Assembly (NCBI RefSeq): GCF_009389715.1
Contig: NC_052407.1
Location: 3,475,154 to 3,539,153 of the forward strand
Length of the DNA: 64,000 bases
From: Phoenix dactylifera
Lineage: Eukaryota > Streptophyta > Magnoliopsida > Arecales > Arecaceae
Direction: 5' to 3'
Positions 11,884-23,217 of the stretch are shown here, in pieces. The stretch's first letter is position 1. The number at the start of each line of letters is the position of its first letter. A program made the translations under genes and the position numbers. Under the pieces are notes generated by a model, which was not told the origin of the DNA, did not search any database, and worked only from the letters and a program-made list of their open reading frames with translations.

Positions 11884-13607
11884 AAACAAATCTTGTTTTC
11901 TCTACCTTCTAGTGCCCTTCGAGTGACGGATCTTTCAATGTGGACTAGTACTTAATGCTTCTTAAGCTGAGACGGCTTTTACCATAAGAAGTTTTTGTAT
12001 CTGGCTGTAATAAGTGATTTTCCCAAAAAACGTTTTAACTTAGATGGTATTGTGACAAATTTGCTTAGTATTGCTGTTTCTTTTGGCACTGAATTCCTTT
12101 GTCAGGGAATGATCACGCATGAGATTGGTGACTGTCACCTGCAAGGAAATCGTTATTTTTTCCTCCTTGTATTTTGAGTATAAGCTTTTTTCTCTATAGG
12201 AAAATAAATTTGAGTAGGCCTGGCATCTGAAAATAAATCTGATGAAGGTGCAGAAGAGAATTTGCTGAGTCTTTTCCAGTCTCAACCATGGGAAACAGGA
12301 AAAAAGGTAAGCTAGTTAGTTCTTGTGGTTAATTACGGTATAAGTGGAAGAAAATCTGGTCTCGGTGCTTTATGTAGAGGTGTAGAATGGCATTTGGCAT
12401 GTATGATGGATGGATTTTGTTCAGAAAGGGAACACTGCATGGATGGCTGCTGTGATGAAGCCCTCATTTGAGCTAGATTACATTTGCTATTTATGACCCT
12501 AAATATTCTAGGGGAATATCCTGTAGAAAATACATGGAACTGCACCCAGATCATCTGTATCTTTTCTCAAGGATCCTGGTAACTGGATATTCTGTGAGTT
12601 TTTCGAAGTAACTGCCTTTGTGCAAGGACTACAGAAGTTATTCAGCGTCCCTTCTTTCAGTAATATGGAGCTATTTTTCAGCTCACCACTGACTGCGCTA
12701 ATTATGGCCTTAAGCAATGGTATTATAACTGTTAAACGGTCGACCTTTCGCTATCTTTTAAGATAAATAACATTTTAAGATATAGTGCCTGTCATTTCGG
12801 ACTATGTCCCGTTATTTCCTTGTTATAACGAATCATAACTAACGGTCATTATTTTTATTACGTGTACTTTCTTTTCGATAAAATAATGTTTACTTAAATT
12901 ATAATTTTTTATTCGCAAAATATTCTCCGTATGGTCTCGATGAATATATTACTTAATATAACAAGGAAAAGAAAATACCGTTGCCTTTATCGTCATGGCC
13001 TATTATTTTTTATTATAGTACTGTTACAAGAACCTTTGATCCAATGATTATTCTAATATAAAAAAATTAAAAATAATTTTTTGAAGCGTCAACGGTTTTG
13101 GTATGGAACTATTATTGCGCATTATTTCAAACAATGGCACTAATTAAACTAGTCCCAGAAGGTGTCATGATGGGACACTATTCTTTATTACTATCGAGAC
13201 TAAATTATTAGAAGTCTCTAAATACATTAACCATTTCTCAGTTCGGTACATGAATAGCTGCTATAAAATTACGCTGGCTCCGGCTCCTGCCCGGCAAGGC
13301 CGTAAATGAGTTGGATTGGTTCGTGAGCCCATTTTGGAGGATCCCAGAGCTAGATCGGATCTTAAAATTGGATCCATTTTATGTATAGGTCGACTAAATT
13401 TAAACCCAATCCGACTCAGCCCAAACAATCTGCATATAAAATATTAAAATATTATGATAAATGATAACTCTTGGTTGGTTTCTAAGTTCCAACTTGTAAT
13501 TTAATAAATGCCAATATTTATGGTTACCGTTAATTATATGTAATATAATAAATGAATAGCAAGGCAAGTATAGGGCATTCAGGACCCATTTATTATTATT
13601 TATTACA
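11884..13607. other. 3' region of PGK2 and intergenic spacer
   Basis: AATAAA at 12203-12208 is a candidate poly(A) signal for the cytosolic PGK transcript. The remainder has no gene that I recognise. From about 13260 the text changes to GC-richer, repeat-like sequence leading up to the SINE, but no termini could be defined. Confidence 0.4.
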
Positions 13608-13621
13608 CCCGATTTTGCTTG

Positions 13622-14009
13622 TTTTTTTTTTTTTTTTGCTAAAACAAGAGGAGAGGGAGGGAGGAAGGGACAAGCCCACCCCCGCGTAGCAGCCCCGACC
13701 ACTGGGCCCCCACCCCGCCAGGAGAATGTTCGATGCGGGTAGACCGAGTCGTGTGTTGGGCACCCCGACCTATTTTACTCATACCCTCCCCACCCGTGGG
13801 CCGGCTCAGTTATCCGACCCGACCCTCCGTGTGAGTACGTCACACCTGGCACCACTCAGGCTACCAGCCGACCAGTAGCGCTTCCAGACCCCGTGTCCAG
13901 GCATGGGGCATCCGGTCTCCGAATTTAATCGACGCCCGCACATTTCGAACCTGGAACCACTTGGTTGGAAGCAAACACTCCGTTCCAACTGGGCTACCAC
14001 CTTGGTGGT
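13622..14009 (-). mobile_element. tRNA-derived SINE with target-site duplication
   Basis: Read on the minus strand, the element starts at 14009 with a tRNA-like head. A box-A-like TAGCCCAGTTGG (about 13988-13999) is followed by a box-B-like GGTTCGAAAT, then a unique body, and it ends in a run of 16 A (the T-run at 13622-13637). The same 14 bases, CCCGATTTTGCTTG, flank both ends (13608-13621 and 14010-14023). These are the hallmarks of a SINE moved by LINE machinery. Open frames across it are not genes. The total length of about 388 bp is long for a plant SINE. Confidence 0.85.
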
Positions 14010-14180
14010 CCCGATTTTGCTTGTTCTAAACATCGTGTTTGGTCCTGCTGGGAGATTTTTCCGCTAGGGGCCTTTGGCTAACCCTTCTCCCCTCTTCTCT
14101 ATTTCTAACCCTTCTTCCAACTCTCCACCTAGCGAGACGAAAAAATCGAGAGCGAGAGAAAAATAGATCAGGCGCCGCCT

Positions 14181-14349
14181 CCTCCGCCAACTCTCCTCTC
14201 TGTTCTTCCTCCGCCGCCTCCCCCTTGCCGGCGCCGCCAACATCCCCCTGGGCTCCAATCTCACCCCCTCCAAGCACCGAACCTTCTCTCTCAGCTTCGT
14301 CTCCGACCCCGAGAACCCCTCCCTCTTCCTCATGGCCATCAGTTGCTCA
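14181..14349 (+). pseudogene. Fragment of G-type lectin S-receptor-like kinase
   Basis: One frame (Ala codon at 14236 onward) reads AANIPLGSNLTPSK and continues with TFSLSFVSDPENPSLFLMAIS. This resembles the start of the bulb-type lectin domain in SD2-type receptor-like kinases (IPLGS.L.P, then TFSL.F......PSLFL.AI). The match stops at about 14349, with no further lectin, PAN or kinase sequence downstream. The frame just upstream is GC-rich and could be the rest of a signal peptide. I read it as a truncated 5' gene fragment. The assignment rests on remembered family sequence and a short match. Confidence 0.55.
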
Positions 14350-14371
14350 CAGGCCCTTGTGTATACATTAA

Positions 14372-16060
14372 ACTATTTTGTACTTCACCATCCTCCTCGC
14401 TAACGTTTAATAGTTGAAAACTAGTCTTGGCACGCCGCATTGCAGGATAAATTCATTTTCCTCTGCAACTATACGTGGGTGCCTATCCTGTAAATTTAAT
14501 TATTTTTCAGTTCATTATCGTATGAACTATCGTAGGATTGTAGCAGTCCTGGCATGAGGTGTGATAGGGCTAGTAAATGTGCAGGCTAATTATCTTCAAG
14601 GCTCTTTTATATATATATATATATAATCAGATCTATTTTTAGATTCTCCATCTACCTTGGCTGAACTTATATTTCAACTTCTTATAGTCCAACTAAATGA
14701 TAAAGGGTGCCCTAAATATGGGGTAGCACTTCTTATTTCGAGAAAATAGAGGACGAAAAAGAAAAGAGGCACAAGCTTGTTATCTTTCATTTTCTGCCTT
14801 TCAAATGCTCTTATGCTTTTATTTGATGTGGCAACTTAGAAAAGTTTTTTACTGAGAGTTTTCTGCAAAAAATAAAAAGGGCAACCCAGTAAGTCAATAC
14901 AGTCAAGCTGGTGACTAGGTTGGTCCAGCTTTGCGGTCTGAAGAGTCAAGGGATGAGAGCGAAGAAAGCAAATTTTTCTCAATAGATAGGCTCAGTTTAG
15001 CTCACAAAGAAGACGAAGACCTTGTTGTCTTATCCCGGGCCTTACAACACAAATGCCCATATATTTGTTGGTTGGTAGCTGTTTTTAAGAGCAAAAGATG
15101 CCATAGCAGCCGAGTGCTAGCTCGAGGGATAAGATCTTATCTAAATGAGTAAGAGCTTGAACTTGGTGTAAGGGAAGGATTGAAAGCAGGTGGAAAAGCT
15201 ATAAGAGGAGTCAACCCTAATTTGTCTTAATCATTAGGAGTAAAAGCTATCACTTTAAAGTAAAATTATTAGTCTTAGAATGGATCCATGAATAGAGCTA
15301 GGGGAACTTGTGCATGCAAGAGAAGTGCCACAGCCAAGAACCAAAGGATGCCAACAACCAAGGAGCAGCTGCAACCCAAGCGAAATAGAACTATGACAAA
15401 GCCTAAGGCAAAAAGATTTACTCAAAAAGATGCAACACATCCATCGGCTTCATATGAACGAGACATAGCGACTCAGGGGGTGAGAACTTTGAGAGGTGGA
15501 GGTCCAAACAAGAAGGCTAGAGCCAAGCAGGGAAGGACTAAAGGAAGAGTAGTTGGTGAAAGTAGGCACGAGTGGAGAGGCGAGTATGAAGTTGAGTCTA
15601 GTATTGCTTTCGTAGATGAGTGGGAAGCAAGTGAGAGTCCAGGCTTGCCTTGAAAGTGAGTCGGGATAGGTCAAAAGCGATAAATACTATTTTGTATTCT
15701 TGATTGATTCAATTGCTGATGAGAGATAATGGCACCCCGGCCATGCCCAAAAGAAAGGAGGTTGAAAGAAATATCAAAGCGAGATAATATAAGTAAATTC
15801 TTCTAGCTTAGAAAGCTCCCATCGCTTTTAGATATGTGCATAGCACAATGCCACTAGTGCGACTTGAATCCATATGCAATGGAACAATTAGATAAGTTAA
15901 GAAAGTATTATCGAATAGAAGAGGCTCAAGTATACAAGCGAGGGAGCAATCTCTATAAGGGATGAACTACAATCCAAAGGGAAAAGGAAGAGAGGCCGAT
16001 CCGATGGTTGAGAAAAGTTTCGATTGTGCAGAGCTGTCTCATCACTCAATTTTTTTGGGG
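14372..16060. other. Unassigned stretch, possibly organelle-derived
   Basis: A 121-codon open frame at 15288-15653 has highly basic, low-complexity content and no family that I recognise. Downstream, the stretch joins directly to the psbC fragment. Its texture (A/G-rich, few homopolymers) differs from the flanking nuclear introns and recalls plant mitochondrial spacer DNA, which often carries plastid pieces. This is inference only; no mitochondrial gene was identified. Confidence 0.3.
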
Positions 16061-16566
16061 GGTGGGGAGAGAGATGTAAGAAACATGACCAACTTGACCC
16101 TTAGCCCAAGCATTAATTTTTTGATATTTTCAAAAATCTCCTTTTAAGGAAGAAGGATGGATTGCTGTGCTGACGATCTAGAAGATATAATTGGAGGACA
16201 TGTATGGTTAGACTCTATTTATATACTTGGTGGACTTTGGCATATCTTAACTAAAGCTTTTGCATGGGCTCACCATGCATTTATATGGTTTGGAGAGGCT
16301 TTCTTGTCTTATAGTTTTGGTGCTTTATATGTCTTTAGTTTCATCACTTGTTGTTTCGTCTAGTTCAATAATGCTGTTAATCTTGGTGAGTTTTACGGGC
16401 CCATCAGGTTAGAAGCTTCTCAAGCTTAAGCATTTATTTTTTTAGTTACAGTCCAACATCTTAGGGCTAATGTGGGATCTGCTCAAGGATCTACTGGTTT
16501 AAGTAAATATATCATGTCTTTTCCGCCTAAAGAGGTTCTTTTTGGAGAAGAAACTATGCACTTCTT
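16061..16566 (+). pseudogene. psbC: Decayed fragment of plastid psbC (CP43)
   Basis: Intact psbC encodes the CP43 chlorophyll-binding core antenna of photosystem II. This piece matches an internal part of it: DVRNMTNLTLSPS, then a frameshift near 16135-16160, then [43 protein letters not shown] and FNNAVN.GEFYGP, and lastly [14 protein letters not shown]. In-frame stops replace Trp (TAG at about 16360) and Gln (TAA at about 16427). Both the N-terminal third and the C-terminal third of the protein are missing. It is nuclear plastid DNA, possibly arriving through the mitochondrion, and cannot make a functional protein. Differences from the recalled protein are often explained by C-to-T or G-to-A changes. 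Confidence 0.85.
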
Positions 16567-17299
16567 TAAATGGTTGTAAAAAATGCACCGGGTTTCAATT
16601 TGATTTCCGGCCGACTGCTTTTGATACAAAAAAGGCAATACATGATTGGATTTATGGAAGGAAGGTTAGATACTTGCTTGTACTTTTGGTTGAAATGGGA
16701 TGAATTGGGTGCAATTTTTTGGCTAGATACTTGCCATGTGATGCAATTTTTTGACTACCTTCATAGCACAGTATTTTTTTTTAAACACCACATTCTAGTA
16801 CTCTACTAAGATACAAGAGAATCATCATGTTAATTAGTTGCAAAAGTAAGCAAACCATTGTACTTTCTTATAATGTGCTTCATTTAGTAGTTACAAATGT
16901 CAATACCATAATACTATCTTATGATGCAAATGCATTCACTGGTGCAAAATTTATTACACTTCTACAAATATACTTTTCTATTTTACTTTTTTATTTGAAT
17001 AGATCAAAGCATTTAAGGGTTCGAGCATTGACTACAATGGGCTAACCTTTGTTGACCTCCCTTCTCTGCCGCTCTGGCTCTAGGAAAATTCTATTATATG
17101 AGATAATGAATATTCTGCAATTCTAGTTGTAGGAAATTCTTGTATTCCATCGGCCAAATTTTCACTAGCTTTGCAACTATGATGTCAACTTTATTAGAAA
17201 CTGTTCAAAGTACTGACATGCACAAGCTTTAGGAAACCCCTGCAAATTGGATTGCAGTATAACTGTCTATAAACAGAGTGGCTGCTTGTAAATTTAAGA
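16567..17299. other. Unassigned spacer between psbC fragment and LINE
   Basis: The short motif TTAGATACTTGC recurs at about 16665 and 16725. Otherwise I see no gene, RNA or bounded repeat. Open frames here are A/T-rich and unlike known proteins. Confidence 0.35.
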
Positions 17300-19748
17300 G
17301 ACAATCGGAGTTGGTAAAAGGAAAAAGCAGGTTTCGAAGCGGCGAAGCTTGATGGCGGTCTAGCTAAACATAGAGCGAGTTTATGATAGAATCCCGTAGA
17401 GCTTCCTTAAGCGAGCATTGGAAAGTTTCGGCTTCCATAAGATCTGGATCGGCTGGGTGTTAGACTGTGTGCAGGGGTCGAGCTTCTCCATTCCGGTCAA
17501 CGGCACGTCGTCGCCTTTTTCCCAGTCTACTATGGGGCTTCGACAGAGGTGTCCTCTGTCCCCATATTTATTCATCATTTGCTCTAATGTGCTTCTCGTG
17601 CTTTGTAGGTAGCTTGTGGGTCTCAGGAGCTGGCAGCCTATATTCTAGCCCCTGGCACCTGACTGCTGTCTCATCTACTGTTTGCAAATGACTGCCTCCT
17701 ACCAGCCAGGGCGAGGGCTAGAAACGCGCGAGCCCTCAAGAGAGTGTTGGCGGATTATTGTGCAGCCTTCGAGCAGAGAGTGAACTTCCAAAAATTGGCC
17801 ATCGCCTTCAGTCCGAGCACGGATCGGAGGGAGCGGCGGAAGATCAGAGCGATCCTGGAGATGCAGTAGCAGGAGGGGACGTGGAGTTATCTAGAGGTTC
17901 CCATCTCAGGGAGAAGGCTGCAAGTGTTGGAGTGTTCAGGGCTGGTGCAGCAGATTTAGGGCAGGCTAGAGGGCGTTATCCCTCTCCATGATGGGCAGAT
18001 TGACACTAGTCATGTCAATTTTGTGCTCCATGCCTATTTATCTTACGGCCAACACTGTCATCCCGAAGACAATGTTGATGAGGATTGAGCGGCTACTTCG
18101 AAGTTTTTTGTAGGGCACGCACGGTGGGGACTACGAGGTGCATTTGGTAGCCTAGGAGAGAGTCTGTATGTTGTTACGCGAGGGAGGCCTGAGGGTGCAA
18201 TCCCTTCTAGAGAGGCGCGAGGCGCTCATTGCTCGTCATGCGGTAAAGAATATCCTTGAGCCGCAGGGCTTCTGGAGTCAAATCATGGTGGCTAGATATG
18301 GCTGAGTGGCGACTGATAGGGTGGCTCCGAGCAACCGGAGATGTTCTCACATGTAGTGAGAGATAGGGAGGTATTTGCCTACTGCCTTGGCGAATACTAG
18401 ATGGTTGATTGGTGACGGACAGAAAATCGATGTGGTGGAGGACCCCTTGCGACTCTGGCCAACTATGATTAGTGCTGAGGCGGCAGATGAACTCTGGGTT
18501 TGCGACCTCCTTAGGCCTGAGGAGGCGGAGTGAGATGGGGATAGACTTGGCTAGTTGTTTGGTGAGCACTTAGTAGAACAGGTTCGATCGCTCCTGGTCC
18601 TGGGATCTGCGGGCCCAAATGTCAGGGTTGGAGCACTTCATGCAGAGCCAGTGTTAGGATAGGGGATGTTCTTCGATTCCTCCAACAGGAACACAAGCCG
18701 AGTCCGGAATGCGATTGGATCTGGAGATTCGGACTCCACCCAAGGATTGCCTTATTCCTCTAGAAGTTGGCCTGGGAGCGCCTGCCAACGAGATCGGTGC
18801 CAAGCAGTCGAGGGTTGAGCATTCCCCCCAATGTTCTGAGTGTCGTGTGGACGAGATGGTGGATCCCGTGCTATTCTAGTGCATGTGGGCGAGGGGGGTC
18901 TGGAGACTTGCAGCGGTCCCGCAGGATGCTTGGAGTTGGAGGGACTCTTTCCTACAAGTGATCTATCGGTGGTCCGGTATCCCTCAGATGCGCCGGATGG
19001 CCATTGGAGCGAGTTGCACAGCTTACCACATATGGCTGGCAAGGAATGCTCAGACTTTTAGCGAGCACAGTCTGTTCCCGAGGTTCGTGGTGGAGCGCGC
19101 CCGAGCACAGGCAGCAGAGATTACTCATGCAAGTTTACGTCATGGGCTTTTGACAGCTTCGGACACCTAGGGCCCCTATTCTGCTCAGGCAGTGCCCTAT
19201 ATGGTATTTTTTACCTCGGAGCCCCCACCCTCGAGTTTTCTTAAGGTCAACTTTGAAAGTTTCATTTTGGACGAAGGCAAGAGAGGAGGTGTCGGATTTG
19301 TTATCAGGGGCCCGAACTCTCGGATGGTGGCTACTGGTGGTTGCCGGTGGTTGTCAGATCTTCGACATCTCGGTTTCTGGATCAAAGTTGCGGGCGTCCC
19401 GAGCCGACCTGTGTCATGCGCGGCGAGTGCTTTAGCTAGCTCGATCATATTAGAGGGCGACTCGGAGACAAGGGGGCCCTCATGGTGGTGGAGGGGGACA
19501 CTCTCTGCTTCGAGATATTTGGACGATGTTTAGAGATGGCATGGACTTTCAAGCTCAGCATATGTTCCGAGAGGCCAATGGGGCAGCGGACTGAGTGACT
19601 GCATATATGGCCAGCCACTCAGGAGGCACCCTGTGGGCCGAGGAGGGAGAGTTGCACAAGGTACTTCGTGACTTGTTGTTTATTGATTTCATTGGATGTA
19701 TCCGTACTCGTAATGTATGAAATACCCGCATTCGCAAACAAAAAAAAA
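17300..19748 (+). mobile_element. Decayed LINE (non-LTR retrotransposon), RT to 3' end
   Basis: Reading across frames shows a plant L1-type reverse transcriptase. KRALESFGFHKIWIGWV (about 17410) is followed by FSIPVNGTSSPF, then GLRQRCPLSPYLF (about 17535), and a FAND box at about 17680 where active copies have F/YADD. A zinc-knuckle/RNase H region follows, with RGGVGFVIRGPNSRMVA at about 19280-19330. A 3' tail ends in an A-run at 19740-19748. Stops and frameshifts are frequent, so it cannot encode active protein. The 5' part (ORF1, endonuclease) is absent or unrecognisable. No target duplication was found. The + orientation is given by the coding frames and the A-tail. Confidence 0.85.
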
Positions 19749-19959
19749 GAAGAAAAGGCGAGCAATTTTTGGACATGGCAAAGGTTAAGGAAATAGAGCT
19801 GCATGGTTCTCGGCTCAACTCCTTCTGTGCCATAGTTCATCAAGCCCTCGGGCTCTAGGGAGTGGCCTACGAGTAAACATGTTGGCTTTGGGTTAAATAC
19901 AACAAATATCCAACATCAAACTTCCTATTTTGGGACTGATTTTTTCTAATCAAGTTTTG

Positions 19960-20455
19960 ATTTAGGTTTGGATTGATAACCAGACTTCAAGAGCTCTAGG
20001 GGATTTTGCAGAAAGAATGGGTCACTTTTCAAGATTTGAGATTAGAGGCCTGGACTACGGAGTCATAGCATCTGGTGATAGCTCGATTTTCGATACCTCG
20101 ATTTTAGAAGCGGAGATAAGGGCTGCTTGGGCTGGTGTTAGCTACGCTTGGCACATTCTAAGAGATTGTGGGTGACTCTACTATTGTAATTGGTTGGATC
20201 TAGGGTGGGCTGGGGAGATGGGTACTCAACCCCTATTTCAGTACATTTGGAGCCTGATGAGAGGGAGCACTTGTTTTGTGGCGAGGCAGATCTACTAGCA
20301 GGCGAATGGAGCCACAAATTGGATGACCTCCTTTATGGCGCTTTGGACCGATGTGATGCTTGCTCTGAGGGCTTTTCGGGCCTTCTTACTTCTTGATTTT
20401 TTTTTGATGTATTCATGCTGTGAAATGCCCGTCTTAGCTAAAAAGCTAAAAAAAA
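19960..20455 (+). mobile_element. Second, 5'-truncated LINE remnant (RNase H and 3' end)
   Basis: The frame at about 20100 reads ILEAEIRAAWAGVSYAWHIL and, after a frameshift, VGDSTIVIGWI. These are typical RNase H segments of plant LINEs. It ends with the same kind of tail as the upstream copy (ATGTATTCATGCTGTGAAATGCCCG, then short A-runs near 20455). It is a separate, more truncated copy of the same family, in the same orientation, 210 bp downstream of the first. Confidence 0.75.
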
Positions 20456-20459
20456 TGTA

Positions 20460-21279
20460 GACAATCAAATCCATGAGCTAATTGTGTGCACTCATTTTTA
20501 GAGGTACAATCTTTCCGTTTTATGGATCTAGGTCTTTCCCTTGACTTCTACTATATAATATGAGCAGCAGTTATAATTTGTTTTAACAATTTGTCTTCTT
20601 TGACTACAACTGCTAGGTCAAAGGTAAAGAGTTTCATGCATAGCCTCCTAATATGTTCTTAATAAGAAAAATACTGCCTAAGCTTTGTAATTTCATGATG
20701 AGGAAAGCTATCTGCAAATACATCGCTACCAAACATGCTTGACATCCTAGAACATCACATGTGCTTAATCCTACTATATTGATTATAAGAATTTGAGCAA
20801 TTCACTAGTTTTTTTTTTTATTGCTTTCAGTAGCTGGTTCCTAAGTTTCCATCTGATTCTACCATATGAAATTTCAAGAAACTTCAATTATCCACATATT
20901 TCATTATTAAAAAAATGATTGGTCTCACAAAATTACAAAATGCAATTTAAACATTTAAACCAAAATGTAGGGCAATTCATGCTAGAATCAAGCAGGTAGG
21001 ATACCAAATGCGCAGGCACAAGTTTGTACCATCTGGTCCAAAATAGGCTTGGTCAAAATAAGTATAAGATAGTTTATCACGTGTAGACAATGGGATCCAG
21101 AATTTGATGCACCAAAGATACAAATTGTATTGCATGGTTTTTGCTATCAATCTAGATTTTCCTTGTTTACACATGATGTAGTGTTTTTTAATTTTTTTAA
21201 GCTGTTGTTTCTGTAGCGGTACATTGTTCTTGTGGTTACTTTGTCCTATATTTCCTATTCTTTTTTCTCAATGAGAGGC
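20460..21279. other. Spacer without recognised features
   Basis: A/T-rich sequence. I see no exon with convincing protein similarity and no bounded repeat. Confidence 0.4.
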
Positions 21280-21594
21280 ACAAGAAACGAAACAAAGAAG
21301 TACATAAAGAACTTAAGCATATTAGATGATGGGCTTAGGAAGGGTATTCCAAATGCTTTGCCCTTTATTAAGGGGGAGAGTCCATGGCATTTGAGGAGGT
21401 TGTTGACAAAGAAAGAACACCACTTCTATACTCCATATATGGCTGCATTTGTGGACCCTGAGCTGGTCAAAGACAAGATGGCACCTTATGAAACAATGCT
21501 AGAGTTCACACATGCCCTTCAGAAGATCTCTCTGGACTCTGTTGGAGCACATAGATTCCTTATTAGCTACCTTGAGAGCAAGTACAGGGATATG
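21280..21594 (+). other. Unidentified exon-like open frame
   Basis: An open frame of roughly 105 codons is bounded by an AG before GCACAAGAAACG and by a GT after AGGGATATG, so it looks like an internal exon. The translation has a balanced, globular composition (for example KGIPNALPFIKGESPWHL and HHFYTPYMAAFVDPELVKDK) and is predicted to be mostly helical. I do not recognise the family. No neighbouring exon with compatible phase was found within about 1.5 kb on either side. It may be an exon of a gene with very long introns, or a captured gene fragment moved with the nearby LINEs. Confidence 0.4.
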
Positions 21595-21612
21595 GTTTGT
21601 CATGTATATTGA

Positions 21613-22940
21613 CTATAAAGATAAAACCTACAGTGCTGTGAGCTTTAAGAATTCCCATTAGTGAGAATTTGTGTGCTTATGGTATTTATATTTTCTTAAA
21701 AAATACAATAATATAAGCATCTAAAATATGTTTCTACAATAGCAATTATTTGGCTGTGCATTCTAGTGTCTTGTGTCTTAGGCAGAACAGGCCATTTAAA
21801 ACACCTGCACAAACTAGAACTGCGTAATATACGCAACTTCCTTTGATCTACAAATATATAACTCAATATTTTATGGTGGGGAATGCACCCATGATTCCAC
21901 AAAACCTTTGTCAAATGGAAAAACACCCTATTTTTATTTCAGACTAAATTTGCACTTTACGTTTACTTCAAGTAGATTTCTGCATGCAATTCACTTGAGG
22001 ATGTCTTATAATTGTTGATTGTTGACATCCTATTTTCTTGCAAACTATTATTTAGCCATGTTTACTTTAGATGAACCATGCCAAAAGTCCTCAGTGACTA
22101 GAAATTTATGAAAACACCTCAGGTATCTTACTAATTGCAGATTGATGCAAGACCTTTTTACTTATCAGTGACTACAAACACTTAAGTGATGAATGCATTA
22201 ATTCATTGTTTAGAAAATTTTGTAGCCAAGCAAATTTTAACTTTTTATATGAACCCCTTACTATGGCATGCAACTTGAATTTATGAAATACTTTTCATAC
22301 AACCCCATCTGAATTTTGAATGATTGGTTCACATAGTAACATCCATGGACAAACTAGGGGTGCAAGTGATTTCCAGGTCAAGCATGACTCACCAATCAAC
22401 TATACAAACCCAATCTCCTAAACCTAGTTTCTTTTTGTTGCATGGTCACAGCGTGTGGAGTAGGAGTAGTAGGACCTCCCAATAATCACCAAGACAGTGA
22501 TAACCTCCTTCAGAAGATGTTTTTCTTCCTTTGTCACAAAAAACACAACATAGACTAGTTCAAAAAGGCACTTCTTGATACACCGAGACCAAGAAACCAG
22601 AAACGGGACACCCTACATAACCACAATCAATCGTAAATTAAGCATATGGAAATCTATCTGTTCATAATTAAGGATATAAATATCCTACCTAGAAATTCTG
22701 AAGAAAATAGAGGAAACTGACAGACCAAACCAATTTTAGCAATCTTTCCAGGAGAATACATCAAGGATCCTATGCACAAGGACGATGAAGACCCAACTGA
22801 TCGAAAGCAGAGCTGAATTTAGTTTTTACATCTTGTGATGGATTTCTTTTGAGCGTTCTTTCAGCAAATGGGACTGCCCTCCCTAGAGGGGATTCTGATT
22901 AAAGCAGGAGTTTGGATGTAATAACAGGTGATCTATAACA
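21613..22940. other. Spacer without recognised features
   Basis: A/T-rich sequence with no recognised gene, RNA or bounded mobile element. Confidence 0.4.
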
Positions 22941-22991
22941 CCCCCCCCCCCCCCCACCCCCCAAAAAAGAAGAAGAAGAAGAAGAAGAAGA
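22941..22991. repeat. Poly(C) run followed by (GAA)n microsatellite
   Basis: Fifteen C, one A and six C are followed by an A-run and then about eight GAA/AAG units. It lies downstream of the sulfiredoxin stop codon. Length polymorphism is likely. Confidence 0.9.
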
Positions 22992-23217
22992 CAATTACTC
23001 ATTTCACATTTGTTGGCTTAAATTGTGAATTTATGTTACAAAAATATTGTTTCTATTGAATGTTATATCACATTTGCTGCAACAAAATGCAGCACATCAT
23101 TACAAAATATATATAGGGACATGGACTTTATTAAAACAAAGAAGGCAAATAATAGAAACTCCTACATAGGACCTTATTCAGCATACATCAAAGGAAAAAT
23201 AGAATCAACTCTCTCAA

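Noticed and set aside
13806-14033. Minus-strand open frame of 75 codons
   Set aside because: It lies inside the SINE and is explained by that element.
15288-15653. 121-codon basic open frame as a possible gene
   Set aside because: Low complexity, no recognised family, no clear promoter or splice partners, and it adjoins organelle-derived DNA; kept only as part of an unassigned stretch.
22941-22991. Possible CRISPR-like or satellite array
   Set aside because: It is a simple homopolymer plus trinucleotide repeat; no spacer structure exists anywhere in the window.
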